DNA of 52,394 nt from Bacillota bacterium (GCA_023394045.1 JAEXBN010000048.1:1-52394); one strand, 5' to 3'. Shown: positions 42,218 to 51,235, numbered from the stretch's first letter. Numbers and translations: made by a program. The notes: generated by a model not told the origin, from the letters alone.

Positions 42218-44155
42218 CTATTCAACCCGATCAAAATCCCCTGCATCCACCGGACGGTCAAGGTCTTTGAACGTCGATGTGGGCGCTGCTTTTTTCAGCT
42301 TCTCCTGCGACAGCGGAAGATTAGGATACCGATCCTGTAAATAGGTCATGACATCGTCCAGCTTCTGCCCCTGCATGCCGTCAGGATTTTCTTCTCCGGT
42401 TTCACCGTCCACCATCGGTCCGATAAAATCCAGCTTTTCCGCACCCACCATCTGATTCAACGCGTAGTCGGCAAATCGATCAAAATCCTTCATCTTAAAA
42501 CGATAGACCGCCTCTCCGATGACCACCAGCCGGTCTTCCGGATATTTCTTCGCCAATTCCGCGCCGGTCAGGTTTCCTGTTTTCTCAAAAAGCACATCCG
42601 GCAGCGATGGATTGACCGAGGTCTCGCCCAATTTCATTTCATTCAAGGAAAGTGTGAGTCCCTTCTCCGAAGCAACCAATGCCGGAAGAATGATCCTATC
42701 ATCTTTGCGAATCAAATCCCCATTGCCCTCAGGAATGACGTTCACCACCTGAAGTCCCGATGGTGTCGGCTCCAAAATGGCCCAATATCCGCCCACCGTG
42801 CCGGCCTTTGCGCCGTCAATCTGCGCCCGGATCATGTATTCCGGCGTCTGATCCCCGTTAAGATCATAGCGCCCAAAGGAATACGTCGGCTCGCCTTCCG
42901 GAACATTGGCTCGAATATCCTTTCCGTCTTTCATATAAGCATCCGCTGAAGCCAGAAGAGGAAGGTTCAGATGGTACTCCGAGACTGCCGGATTCTGGCG
43001 CATTTGCTCAACGAGGCTCGCCCATTCGCTCTGAACATTTCCCACCGTTTCGCCCGTCTTCGGCTGAACCGGATCCCCAATCATGCCTGCGGTCGAAAGA
43101 TTCGCGCTGATCAAATCCGGATTCAGCGGCTTTTCCAGCATCGCATAGAAACCAGAATATTTCCCATCGGAATCCGGCACGCTGGAAATCGCATAGAACG
43201 TTCCGCCTTCCGCCGGAACAAAGCGCATCTTTTTGTCTTTATCCGCTTTTTCCAGTTCCTCCTGTTTCTTGGCATCAACGCGTGTCACGGTCACCGAACC
43301 AGGAATCGTCTTCTTTTCCTCCAGATACTTCTTCAAAGAATCCGCATTCATTCCCAAGGCAGACAACAGCGGACGGGGGAAGATCACAAATCCATCCGAA
43401 ACCGGCTCGACAAACAGCTGCTTCGCCAGCTCCAGCTCGTTGCGCAGATCCAGTCCCACGCTCAGCGCCGGGTGCTGATAGAACGTAATCGAACGATCCC
43501 CCAGGCTCTGCTTTTCATAGACTGATTTTTCATTGATCGCCTTCGTCACGACCGTCGCGACGACCGGCTTCTCTTCCGGATTTTTCACGCTGGAGGAACT
43601 CTCATCGGACGTTCCTGCCTCCGACGCACGATGCTCTGTCGCTGAAGAAGCGCCCGCCGACGCAGAAGTGGAGGTTTCCGAGGAGCCATTTTCTGAGGGT
43701 TCATTTTCCGAACGCTGCGCCGGTTTTTCCGGAATGGCTTCGCTATTTGTTGCTTTCGACTCGGAATTTTTCCCGGAAGTCCCTGCCGCATCCGACGCTG
43801 GCTCTTTAGCCGAAGTGCCCTGTCCAGAAGACGACGTTCCGGAGGTCTGCCCCGGGCGCACATTGAGGTTCGCCTCATTCGGCTGAGCTTCAGAAGAAGA
43901 GCCCTCCGGGAGACGCGTCTCCCGATAAGCGCTCACCGGAGAACGTCCCGACTCCCCGCTTCCGACCTGTGCAATCAGTTCAGAAGAAAGCGACTCCGAT
44001 CCCACCGGAAAACTCAACGACTGTCCGGACTGCCCCTCATCCACAATGCGCTCCGGTGTCTTATTCATTCGCAATATACCAAACGCCATCCCCGTGACCA
44101 CCACAACGCCACCGACGACAGCTCCCAGTTTCTTCTTATCGCTATTGGAAAGCAT
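42218..44155 (-). CDS. membrane-anchored Ser/Glu-rich surface protein, function unknown
   Basis: 645 aa. A short basic start is followed by a membrane anchor (about 9-28, LGAVVGGVVVVTGMAFGIL). A long linker of low complexity, rich in Ser, Glu, Gly and Thr (about 40-200), comes next. A folded region (about 210-645) contains FYQHPALSVGLDLRNELELAKQLF, a YDLNGDQTPEYMI stretch that resembles an EF-hand/dockerin-like Ca2+ loop, and a C-terminal helical part. No family is recognised. The start is ATG 44155, after GAGGAGGATGGA. It is divergent from the lipoprotein gene and co-directional with the DMT transporter. Confidence 0.75.
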   Translation of the reverse strand: MLSNSDKKKLGAVVGGVVVVTGMAFGILRMNKTPERIVDEGQSGQSLSFPVGSESLSSELIAQVGSGESGRSPVSAYRETRLPEGSSSEAQPNEANLNVRPGQTSGTSSSGQGTSAKEPASDAAGTSGKNSESKATNSEAIPEKPAQRSENEPSENGSSETSTSASAGASSATEHRASEAGTSDESSSSVKNPEEKPVVATVVTKAINEKSVYEKQSLGDRSITFYQHPALSVGLDLRNELELAKQLFVEPVSDGFVIFPRPLLSALGMNADSLKKYLEEKKTIPGSVTVTRVDAKKQEELEKADKDKKMRFVPAEGGTFYAISSVPDSDGKYSGFYAMLEKPLNPDLISANLSTAGMIGDPVQPKTGETVGNVQSEWASLVEQMRQNPAVSEYHLNLPLLASADAYMKDGKDIRANVPEGEPTYSFGRYDLNGDQTPEYMIRAQIDGAKAGTVGGYWAILEPTPSGLQVVNVIPEGNGDLIRKDDRIILPALVASEKGLTLSLNEMKLGETSVNPSLPDVLFEKTGNLTGAELAKKYPEDRLVVIGEAVYRFKMKDFDRFADYALNQMVGAEKLDFIGPMVDGETGEENPDGMQGQKLDDVMTYLQDRYPNLPLSQEKLKKAAPTSTFKDLDRPVDAGDFDRVE

Positions 44156-44294
44156 TCCATCCTCCTCAGGGATCTCCACTCGATCCACGCGCTATCCCAA
44201 ATGTTTCCCCAGATCCTTCTTTTCCTCAACTCTCTCAAAAAATGCCGATCCTCGAATCACCGATCTTCGGATAAAAACATGATAAGTTACATCT

Positions 44295-44303
44295 ATTGTA
44301 CCA
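44295..44303 (-). promoter_or_regulatory. extended -10 promoter of the Ser/Glu-rich protein gene
   Basis: The minus strand reads TGGTACAAT, an extended -10 (TGN-TACAAT), 140 bp upstream of the ATG at 44155. No clear -35 is seen, as is usual for extended -10 promoters. Confidence 0.5.
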
Positions 44304-44424
44304 TAGCCCGGATTCATGAAATCGAACCCAAATTTTCTTTATCCTAAGCATGCCGAATGGCTGAATTATGTGGACAATCCGTTCCCTCCTCTTTGTCATG
44401 CAAAATTAAAGAATCTTAAAATTT

Positions 44425-44474
44425 ATGACTTCATCCATTCGAAATCGTGCGCTCCATGACCTCATCCATTCGAA
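44425..44474. repeat. tandem 19-bp direct repeat in the divergent promoter region
   Basis: ATGACTTCATCCATTCGAA (44425-44443) recurs at 44456-44474 with one change (T to C), a 31-bp period or about three helical turns. The region 44156-44655 contains no gene. The spacing suggests two same-face protein sites controlling one or both divergent genes. Confidence 0.6.
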
Positions 44475-44655
44475 TCACCTTGCATCGATCAAAACAACGA
44501 TAACACAATTTTTGATAATGTTATCCCAATATCCAACCTTTCATATGATAAAATGAAAAAGATTCGATTTGTTGATTCATTTTCTGATCTGATAGGATAA
44601 ATTTCTTCAATTGAAACCGGAACAGAAAGTGAACGAGCCCATAGAGGAGGTACAT

Positions 44656-45291
44656 ATGAAAAAATTTGTAACACGCTCGGCCATGCTGCTGACACTCGCT
44701 CTCGCTCTTGCAGGATGCAATGCTGAACAGAAAAATGACGCGTCGGATGCTGCATCGGAAGCGGTTCAGACCGTTTCGGAAGCGGCTTCGAGTGTTGCTG
44801 AACTCGCGAGCAGCGCTGCAGAGGATGCTCAATCCGCCCTTGAAAGTGCTGCATCGGATGCTGCCGCCGACGCGACGATTGTCCGCGACTATGCCGCACT
44901 GAAAGAAAGCCTGACCAAAGGCGACGACGGTGTCTACACCGGGACAGGAAAAGATGGAGAAACCATCTACTACTATGAAAAAGAAGTCGATAAACACGGC
45001 TGGGCTCCGGTCGGCATGATCGCCGTAAAAGACGGCGCCATCGTCGATTCTGGCTTCAACTATGTGGGCGAAGGCAGAAAACTGAAGAGTGAAGATCAGT
45101 CCTATATTGACGCGATGAAAAAAGGCTCGGGCAAAGATATCAGAGAAACCCTGGTCTATCTGGATGGATATTTGAAGACTTCGACGGATCTGAGCGCCGT
45201 ATCGGCGGATGTTGTGACCGGTGCAACGTCCACAGGGAAAAACTTCCAGGATGTGGCTGGTGTATTGCTCAAAGCTGCCGGACTGAACTAA
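44656..45291 (+). CDS. lipoprotein with FMN-binding-like domain
   Basis: 211 aa. A type II signal peptide (MKKFVTRSAMLLTLALALAGC) has the lipobox LALAGC, so Cys21 is lipidated. An Ala/Ser/Glu-rich helical spacer (about 25-75) is followed by a domain of about 130 residues (DGVYTGTGKDGETIYYYEKEVD... to DVVTGATSTGKNFQDVAGVLLKAAG). Its C-terminal DVVTGATST is like the DxxSGATxTS of FMN_bind domains, which can carry covalent FMN on Thr. It may serve extracytoplasmic electron transfer. ATG 44656 follows GAGGAGGTACAT. Its own terminator follows. Confidence 0.82.
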   Translation: MKKFVTRSAMLLTLALALAGCNAEQKNDASDAASEAVQTVSEAASSVAELASSAAEDAQSALESAASDAAADATIVRDYAALKESLTKGDDGVYTGTGKDGETIYYYEKEVDKHGWAPVGMIAVKDGAIVDSGFNYVGEGRKLKSEDQSYIDAMKKGSGKDIRETLVYLDGYLKTSTDLSAVSADVVTGATSTGKNFQDVAGVLLKAAGLN

Positions 45292-45359
45292 TCGCACATC
45301 TGACGATTGAACGGATCCGATCGCGGATCATCAACAACAGGCTTCCATCGCCTGCTGCA

Positions 45360-45402
45360 AGCGGCGACCGAACACCTTATGGTGAGCGGTCGCGCTTTTT
45401 TT
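45360..45402 (+). terminator. terminator after the lipoprotein gene
   Basis: Stem GCGACCG / CGGTCGC (45364-45370 with 45387-45393), an inner CACC/GGTG pairing, and a 7-T run right after. Confidence 0.8.
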
Positions 45403-45569
45403 GCTCACACAGATCATTTGCTCCTACAAAGAACGTGAACTCTCCTCCCCGTTCAGAATGCTTCACCTGAAATTCCTCTTTCTCTGAACAAAATCCGATG
45501 AAAAGGGGTATCCTTGTTACTGTTTATTCCTTATACGATTTTATGATTAACGCAGAAAAGAAGGTATGT

Positions 45570-47294
45570 ATGATTAAACGACTCGTACCCTATTCCCGGG
45601 ACGTGCGATGGCAGACCATCCTCTGTCCCCTCATGATGATTCTTGAAGTCATGGGTGATATTCTCATCCCCATGATGATGGTCAGCCTCGTCGATCAGGG
45701 CATTATGAAAGGCAACACGACCTTGGTTCTCCAGCAGGGCTTTCTGATGATCGTTGTCGCGCTCCTGTCCATGTCCTTTGGTGCGCTCAGCTCGCATCTC
45801 GGCGCCACCGCGGGCTACGGCATCGCCGGCAATCTCCGCAAGGCGGCTTACCGCGCCATTCAGCGATTTTCATTCAACAACATCGATGCCATCAGCGTCC
45901 CTTCCTTGATCACGCGTCTGACCACCGATATTGAAACCATCGGAATGGTCAGCATGATGAGCCTTCGCATGGCTTTTCGCGCCCCCTTCATGATGATCTT
46001 TGCGCTGATCTTCTCGTTCCGCATCAATGCCGAACTGGCGATGATCTTTCTGATTATCTTGCCGCTCGGAGCGCTCGCCATCTTTTGGATCTTCCGCACC
46101 ACGTTTCCGATCTTCGATGAAATCCGCCGGCGTGTCGACGGGGTCAACGCCGTCGTGCAAGAACAGCTGACCGGCATTAAAATCATCAAGGCGTTTGTGC
46201 GCAACCGCTACGCCGAAGAAAAATTCGAACAGCGCAATCGCGCCAACATGGAAGCGGAATTAAAAGCCATCCGGGTGATTCAGGTGATGAACCCCATTCT
46301 TACGGCGATGATCTATACTGCCTTGATTTTCGTTCTCGCCAAAGGCGGAACACGCGTCTACGAAGGAACGATGCTTCCGGGAACCATCATCGGTTTCACC
46401 ACCTACGTCATCCAAATCATCATGTCCTTGATGATGATCTCGATGTTTGCCGTAAATTTCTTCTTTGGCATCACGTCCCTCGGACGTGTTCTGGAAATCA
46501 TCGACACCACGTCGGAGATCACACCCGCGAAACGGCCTCTCACCGCCGTTCCCGATGGATCGATCCGGTTTGATCATGTCCATTTCCGCTATCCGGGCTA
46601 TAAAGACGATATTCTGAACGATATCACGCTGGACTTCAAATCGGGACAACGCATCGGCATCATCGGTCCAACTGGATCCTCCAAATCCACCCTGGTAAAA
46701 ATGATCCCGCGTCTCTATGATGTCGCATCCGGCCGCGTCTTGGTTGGCGGCCACGACGTGCGGGACTATGACCTTGATACGCTCCGCGGAGCCATCGGCT
46801 TCGTCTTGCAAAAAAATACGCTGATTTCGGGAACCATCCGCTCCAACATGCTCTGGGGACGTTCGGATGCCAGCGATGAAGAGATGATCACGGCGCTCAA
46901 ACAGGCGCAAGCCTGGGAATTCGTCTCCTCCTTCGATGATGGTCTCGATCATCCCGTAGAACAGGGCGGCGCCAACTTCTCAGGCGGTCAAAAACAGCGC
47001 CTCACCATTGCGCGCGGCCTGCTGACTCATCCGAAAATCCTGATTCTCGACGATTCGACCAGCGCGTTGGATATGGGTACGGATGCCAAACTCCGCCGCG
47101 TGTTGCGCGAAGAGCTGCACGACATTACAACGCTGATTATTGCGCAGCGCATTGACTCCATCCGCGATGCCGATCAGATTGTGGTGATGAACGATGGCGC
47201 TGTGGATGCTGTGGGAACGCATGATGAATTATTAAATCGATCGACCATCTACCGGGAAATTTTTGAATCACAGCAAAGGGGGCTTGGCGAATGA
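45570..47294 (+). CDS. ABC exporter subunit with degenerate nucleotide site (heterodimer half 1)
   Basis: 574 aa, six membrane helices (about 15-310) and an NBD (about 335-574). The ATP site is degenerate. Walker A is GPTGSSKST, with Ser371 in place of the Gly before Lys. Walker B is ILILDDSTSALD, with Asp for the catalytic Glu. The H-loop is IIAQR, with Gln for His. The signature NFSGGQKQRL is intact. This is the pattern of the non-hydrolysing half of heterodimeric exporters such as TM287/288 and LmrCD. ATG 45570 follows GAAGGTATGT; an in-frame reading from 45498 is not supported. It overlaps the partner gene by ATGA. Confidence 0.9.
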   Translation: MIKRLVPYSRDVRWQTILCPLMMILEVMGDILIPMMMVSLVDQGIMKGNTTLVLQQGFLMIVVALLSMSFGALSSHLGATAGYGIAGNLRKAAYRAIQRFSFNNIDAISVPSLITRLTTDIETIGMVSMMSLRMAFRAPFMMIFALIFSFRINAELAMIFLIILPLGALAIFWIFRTTFPIFDEIRRRVDGVNAVVQEQLTGIKIIKAFVRNRYAEEKFEQRNRANMEAELKAIRVIQVMNPILTAMIYTALIFVLAKGGTRVYEGTMLPGTIIGFTTYVIQIIMSLMMISMFAVNFFFGITSLGRVLEIIDTTSEITPAKRPLTAVPDGSIRFDHVHFRYPGYKDDILNDITLDFKSGQRIGIIGPTGSSKSTLVKMIPRLYDVASGRVLVGGHDVRDYDLDTLRGAIGFVLQKNTLISGTIRSNMLWGRSDASDEEMITALKQAQAWEFVSSFDDGLDHPVEQGGANFSGGQKQRLTIARGLLTHPKILILDDSTSALDMGTDAKLRRVLREELHDITTLIIAQRIDSIRDADQIVVMNDGAVDAVGTHDELLNRSTIYREIFESQQRGLGE

Positions 47295-49123
47295 ATACAC
47301 CATCTCAGAAAAAACCTCGCCGCCGTCTGAACAGCGCCGTTCTGATCCGGCTTTTCAGCTACTTCAAATACAATAAGCTCTATTTTTTCGGCGGCTTGGG
47401 CTTCACCATCATCTCCACGATCTTCTCTGTTCTAGGAAACGGAATGATCGCACCGATCATCGATGCGGTGGCGGAGGCGCATGACTGGAATCTGTTTGTG
47501 CAAAATCTGACCCTGATGGGCGGCACCATGGTGATGACCGTCGTGCTTCAGTACTTTGGTTTTCGCATGATGGCGGTGCTGGCGCAGAAAACCATCTACC
47601 AGATGCGCAAGGATCTCAATAAGCACGTGCTTTCGCTTCCGATCACCTACTACAACAACGTGGCGCATGGCGACACGATGTCCACCTTCACCAACGACTT
47701 CGATACGCTGACGCAAACGCTGCAGCAGTCCATTGCGCAGATCGTCCTCGCCATCATCCAGTTTGTCATGACCATCATCATGATGTTCGTGCTCAAGATC
47801 CCGCTGGCTCTCATCGTCATTGCCTATTTGGCGGGCATGCTTTCCATCATGAAATTCATCGCCTCACGCAGCTCCCGCTACTACCGCGCACGCCAGCGCG
47901 AAACAGCCGATATCAACGGCTACGTGGAGGAGATGCTCTCCGCGCAGCAGGTCGTCCAGCTCTTCAACCAAGAAGAAAACGCGATCAGCGAGTTCAACAA
48001 GCGTTCCGACCACCTGCAGAAAATTCAGATCCGCGCCTCAACCTTCGGCGTCATCCTGTTTCCCATTATGGGTTCCCTCGCCTATGTGCTCTATGCGATC
48101 ATTGCCATGACCGGAAGTTTTATCGCCATCAGCGGCGCCATGACCATCGGTACACTGGCTGCCTTCCTTCAGTACACGCGCTCCATCAACCGCCCCATCA
48201 ACCTCGTCTCTCAGCAACTCAATGGCATCTTTGCCGCGACGGCCGGCGCAGAGCGCATCTTTGCGCTGATGGATGCCCCGCAAGAAAACATGGAAGGCGA
48301 TGTCCACCTGAGCGAACCGACCTGCGACGGAAAGCGCGGGCTGTGCTGGATGGTGCCTGCCGATGATGGAACCTTCGAGACGATTCCGGTTCACGGCGAT
48401 ATCCGCTTTGAACACGTGAACTTCAGCTATGAGCAGGGTCATCCCATCCTGAAAGACATCACGCTCTATGCGAAGCCAGGGCAAAAGATTGCTCTGGTCG
48501 GATCGACCGGCGCCGGAAAAACCACCATCACCAACCTCATCAATCGCTTCTACGAAATTGATGACGGAAGCATCACCATCGACGGCATCCCATTACAACG
48601 CATCGATAAGCGCGATTTGCGCTCCATTATGTCGGTCGTGCTGCAGGATACGCATCTCTTTGAAGACACCATCCGGGAAAACATCCGTTTCGGACGTCTG
48701 GATGCCACGGATGAGGAAGTGGAATATGCCGCGAAGCTGGCGAATGCGGACCGGTTCATCCGCCACTTGGAACACGGCTATGATACCGTCATCTCCGACA
48801 CCGAAGGCGAGCTCTCACAAGGGAAACGCCAGCTCCTCGCCATCGCGCGCGCCGCGGTGGCAGATCCCATCATCCTGATTCTGGACGAGGCCACCTCCTC
48901 CGTGGATACGCGTACCGAAAAACTCATCGCCGATGGGATGGATCAGCTCATGTCCGGCCGCACCACCTTTGTGATCGCGCACCGCCTCTCCACCGTCCGC
49001 GATGCGAATGCGATTATGGTTCTGGAACATGGCGAGATCATCGAGCGCGGTGATCACGACGATCTGATGGCTCAAAAAGGACGTTATTACCGCCTCAACA
49101 TCGGCGAAGAAGAACTCGCCTGA
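47291..49123 (+). CDS. ABC exporter subunit with catalytic nucleotide site (heterodimer half 2)
   Basis: 610 aa, six membrane helices (about 15-325) and an NBD (about 365-610). Walker A GSTGAGKTT, Walker B ILILDEATSSVD with the catalytic Glu and VIAHRLSTV with the switch His are intact. The signature is ELSQGKRQLL rather than LSGGQ, the complement of the degenerate site in the partner. About 25 residues precede NBD strand 1 with an insertion (CDGKRGLCWMVPADDGTFE). The pair likely exports drugs, lipids or peptides. Confidence 0.92.
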   Translation: MNTPSQKKPRRRLNSAVLIRLFSYFKYNKLYFFGGLGFTIISTIFSVLGNGMIAPIIDAVAEAHDWNLFVQNLTLMGGTMVMTVVLQYFGFRMMAVLAQKTIYQMRKDLNKHVLSLPITYYNNVAHGDTMSTFTNDFDTLTQTLQQSIAQIVLAIIQFVMTIIMMFVLKIPLALIVIAYLAGMLSIMKFIASRSSRYYRARQRETADINGYVEEMLSAQQVVQLFNQEENAISEFNKRSDHLQKIQIRASTFGVILFPIMGSLAYVLYAIIAMTGSFIAISGAMTIGTLAAFLQYTRSINRPINLVSQQLNGIFAATAGAERIFALMDAPQENMEGDVHLSEPTCDGKRGLCWMVPADDGTFETIPVHGDIRFEHVNFSYEQGHPILKDITLYAKPGQKIALVGSTGAGKTTITNLINRFYEIDDGSITIDGIPLQRIDKRDLRSIMSVVLQDTHLFEDTIRENIRFGRLDATDEEVEYAAKLANADRFIRHLEHGYDTVISDTEGELSQGKRQLLAIARAAVADPIILILDEATSSVDTRTEKLIADGMDQLMSGRTTFVIAHRLSTVRDANAIMVLEHGEIIERGDHDDLMAQKGRYYRLNIGEEELA

Positions 49124-49150
49124 TGCTCCGGTGAACATGCTCAGAAAAAT

Positions 49151-49191
49151 AAGCTCCGCCATGGATCAAAATCTGATCCATGGCGGAGCTT
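49151..49191. terminator. bidirectional terminator between convergent genes
   Basis: An 18-bp perfect stem (49151-49168 with 49174-49191) around a 5-nt loop, with A-rich sequence to the left and T-rich to the right. It serves the ABC exporter (+) and the broken membrane gene (-). Confidence 0.85.
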
Positions 49192-49244
49192 TTGCCTTTC
49201 CTTTTGATACTGCTCTGCGCTCCCGAAACAAGAAGCCGCATTCC

Positions 49245-49809
49245 TCAATGTGATAAAAAGTGCACTCCCGTAAAAAGCAGTGCCAAGATAAAGGAAAGTA
49301 ACGCTAAGCTGATAAACAGCGCATCGCGACGATGCTCTTTCAAATACCAGATCCAAAACATGCGATAAAAAATCACAAAAGCGACGCCAAAACCGACTAA
49401 TCCAAAAATCCACACGCCTTGATACTCTTCCCGTGTGAGGTTCATCACCAACGGTTCGCCTAAAAATGCCTCTCGTATCATCAGCAAAATAAACAGTAAA
49501 GACCCTGGAATAATCCGCCATCTTTCCACTTGCTCTTCATTCGCCGCTTTTTCTTCAAGGCTAGAAGAACTCTGATTCTGAATTTTCGCATAGGTTAACG
49601 CGTAGAGTACGCCCATGCCGGCGATCCCCAAAATGGTAAATAAACTGGTTCCAAAGTACTGAGATCCCGTATAAATCAAACTCACTAAAAAAGCAAGATA
49701 AACGGCGCTAAAATATTTTCTTTTTTTTCATAAAATATGCAAAAACAGCAAAGTCGATCACAAAATAAAATAAAAACGCCGGACCTTGCGTGATTAAAAT
49801 AGATTTCAT
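49245..49809 (-). pseudogene. small membrane protein, frameshifted at an A8 tract
   Basis: ATG 49809, after AAAGGCGG, opens a frame (MKSILITQGPAFLFYFVIDF...) that stops after 33 codons, just past a run of eight A (49721-49728 on the plus strand as T). The rest, from about 49727 to 49245, is open in another frame and encodes three or four membrane segments. Removing one A joins the two into a 187-aa protein (...AYFMKKRKYFSAVYLAFLVSLIYTG...). That protein aligns end to end with the intact 180-aa paralogue at 4664-5206: same helix layout, EEY, WYLKEHR, and SLALLSFIL at the C terminus. It could be a pseudogene, a slippage-switched gene or a sequence error. Confidence 0.75.
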
Positions 49810-50033
49810 ATCTGCCGCCTTTCTGTGTGCAGCGTGGTGACGATCCTGCCACATTTCACCGTTCATCCCGACAATTGAGTTTGTACACCTCCTTTCTCTT
49901 GTTTTTTATTTCATCTGCGCGCACATGCACAGAAATCCACGAAGTAAACGTGAAAAATCACGAATCAAAAATAGGGTACTTCTAATGTGAACGTTTTACT
50001 TTAATTAAATTTTAAATGCTTTTTTTAGTGGCA

Positions 50034-50662
50034 TCAATAAAGTTGGTGTAAATTATTGTCGAACATCTTGACTGTCAAGACATATGTAACACGTTCCGAA
50101 CAAGGCGCCTCTAAACCATTCTTTTTCCGGCGAATTTTTCACGAGGGATTTTTTTTCGACTGATCAAGGGCGAAGAGCGGCCAACAGAATGACGAGTTTC
50201 CGTTGCGAATATTTCCGTGGGCAAATTGATGGAAAACCTCCGTTGCCTACGCCCCCGTAGGCACACCACCTTTTTATCCATTTACCTACGCTTTTTGTAG
50301 GCTCACGACCAATGATGAGCATTAGCCTACGAAAATCCGTAGGCAAAATCATCCCACTATACTTGTGCCTACAAAACCGTAGGTAATAAATAATGATTGA
50401 GGCTCTGCCTACGGTTTTGCGTAGGCAGAGCCTCAATTTTACCGCTTGCCAACGTCGTGTAGGCACCTATCTATTTGACGCGCATTGCCTACATGCTCTG
50501 TCTTAAACTAAACTGCAAACTGTTGCCTATAAAACGGACCATTGGGTTGAACCATTTGCCTAATCATCTTCTCTGATCGATACTCCCATCAAAGGCGACT
50601 CTTCAAGGGTAGCATAAATCAGAAAGGGTTATGCCGAGAGGAATTTACACCAACTTTATTGA
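50034..50662. mobile_element. candidate non-autonomous element with IS256-like inverted ends
   Basis: A 21-bp stretch at 50034-50054 is repeated perfectly inverted at 50642-50662. The right end reads TTTACACC...TTATTGAC, the form of IS256-family terminal repeats. The 629 bp between them encode no transposase. They contain repeat copy B near the middle plus T-rich sequence. No target-site duplication is visible next to the ends. Copy A of the repeat lacks such ends, so the repeat is not simply the element's own body. The 49810-50033 stretch to the left shows no gene. Confidence 0.6.
50213..50493. repeat. GCCTAC multi-hairpin repeat, copy B
   Basis: 281 bp, same order and orientation as 365-643. 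Hairpins are TGCCTAC-gccccc-GTAGGCA (50244-50263), CCTAC-gcttttt-GTAGG (50285-50301), GCCTACG...CGTAGGC (50325-50344), TGCCTAC...GTAGGTA (50367-50386) and a long stem of at least 17 bp centred on CTGCCTACG/CGTAGGCAG (50397-50438). TGTAGGCA...TGCCTACA closes it (50459-50493). Two pairs of the long stem differ from copy A with both strands compensating. A 100-codon minus-strand frame crossing it is a by-product of the repeat. Confidence 0.85.
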
Positions 50663-50694
50663 CATAACTTGCTCTGATTGCTAAGCTAAGAAAA

Positions 50695-50904
50695 ATGCAG
50701 GCGAAAAAACTAGTACGAAGTGTCATTATTGACAAAATTCGAAGTGTTCTCTTTAGATTTGGTTTTTCTCAAGCGGCATCTTCTATAACAGATGGAGCTG
50801 TTAGCATCATCATCAGTGAAGTTTTAGAGCTTGGTGCTTCCATTGCAAGGTGGATTGATAGTTGGGATCATATTAAAAATAACGGTTATATTGAATTATG
50901 GTGA
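50695..50904 (+). CDS. small hydrophobic protein, possibly 5'-truncated
   Basis: 69 aa, with amphipathic or hydrophobic helices (AASSITDGAVSIIISEVLELGASIARWI) and a Trp at the C terminus. I do not recognise it. There is no ribosome site before the ATG. The frame stays open back to 50668, only a few bases from the right end of the IS256-like element, so the true 5' part may have been cut off by that insertion. It is AT-richer than the housekeeping genes. Size and helix content recall bacteriocin-like peptides, but no known motif supports that. Confidence 0.4.
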   Translation: MQAKKLVRSVIIDKIRSVLFRFGFSQAASSITDGAVSIIISEVLELGASIARWIDSWDHIKNNGYIELW

Positions 50905-50908
50905 AAAA

Positions 50909-51235
50909 ATGGTCATTCTATATACTGCGTTTTTTGCTTTGACCATGTTATGGCCAATACCGCAAATTTGGTTGATCGTAGGGATGATTACGATTGGTGC
51001 GCTTTTCATTCTGATGATGGCGAAAGGAGCATATTCAGTAGTCCCCTCTTCTGTTAAGACAGCCTTTCTTGCCGCAGTTGTACAAATCCTACTATTGGTG
51101 GTTCTGTATCTAGTAAGTGTTTTCCTTTATCAGGAATCGAATCCATTTGACAATGGTGGGATATTATATAAACTGCTTAATATTGAAGGCTTTGTGATAT
51201 TCCTATCTTTTTTTGATCGGTCGATTGTAAAATGA
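50909..51235 (+). CDS. small membrane protein, probably 3'-truncated by IS30
   Basis: 108 aa with three or four membrane segments (MVILYTAFFALTMLWPIPQIWLIVGMITIGALFILMM...AAVVQILLLVVLYLVSVFLY...). It begins 4 nt after the small ORF before it, with a weak ribosome site. Its TGA (51233-51235) sits at the left end of the IS30-like element, so the stop is probably created by the insertion and the original C terminus lost. No family is recognised. Its AT-rich codon use differs from most of the window. Confidence 0.5.
   Translation: MVILYTAFFALTMLWPIPQIWLIVGMITIGALFILMMAKGAYSVVPSSVKTAFLAAVVQILLLVVLYLVSVFLYQESNPFDNGGILYKLLNIEGFVIFLSFFDRSIVK

Noticed and set aside
49715..49735. programmed -1 frameshift at the A8 tract
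   Set aside because: A -1 shift leads to another stop (TAG) after about a dozen codons. Only a +1 shift or loss of one A reaches the downstream frame.
50164..50466. 100-codon minus-strand open frame across repeat copy B
   Set aside because: Its residues come from the hairpin repeats. The matching region of copy A does not keep the frame, and there is no ribosome site.
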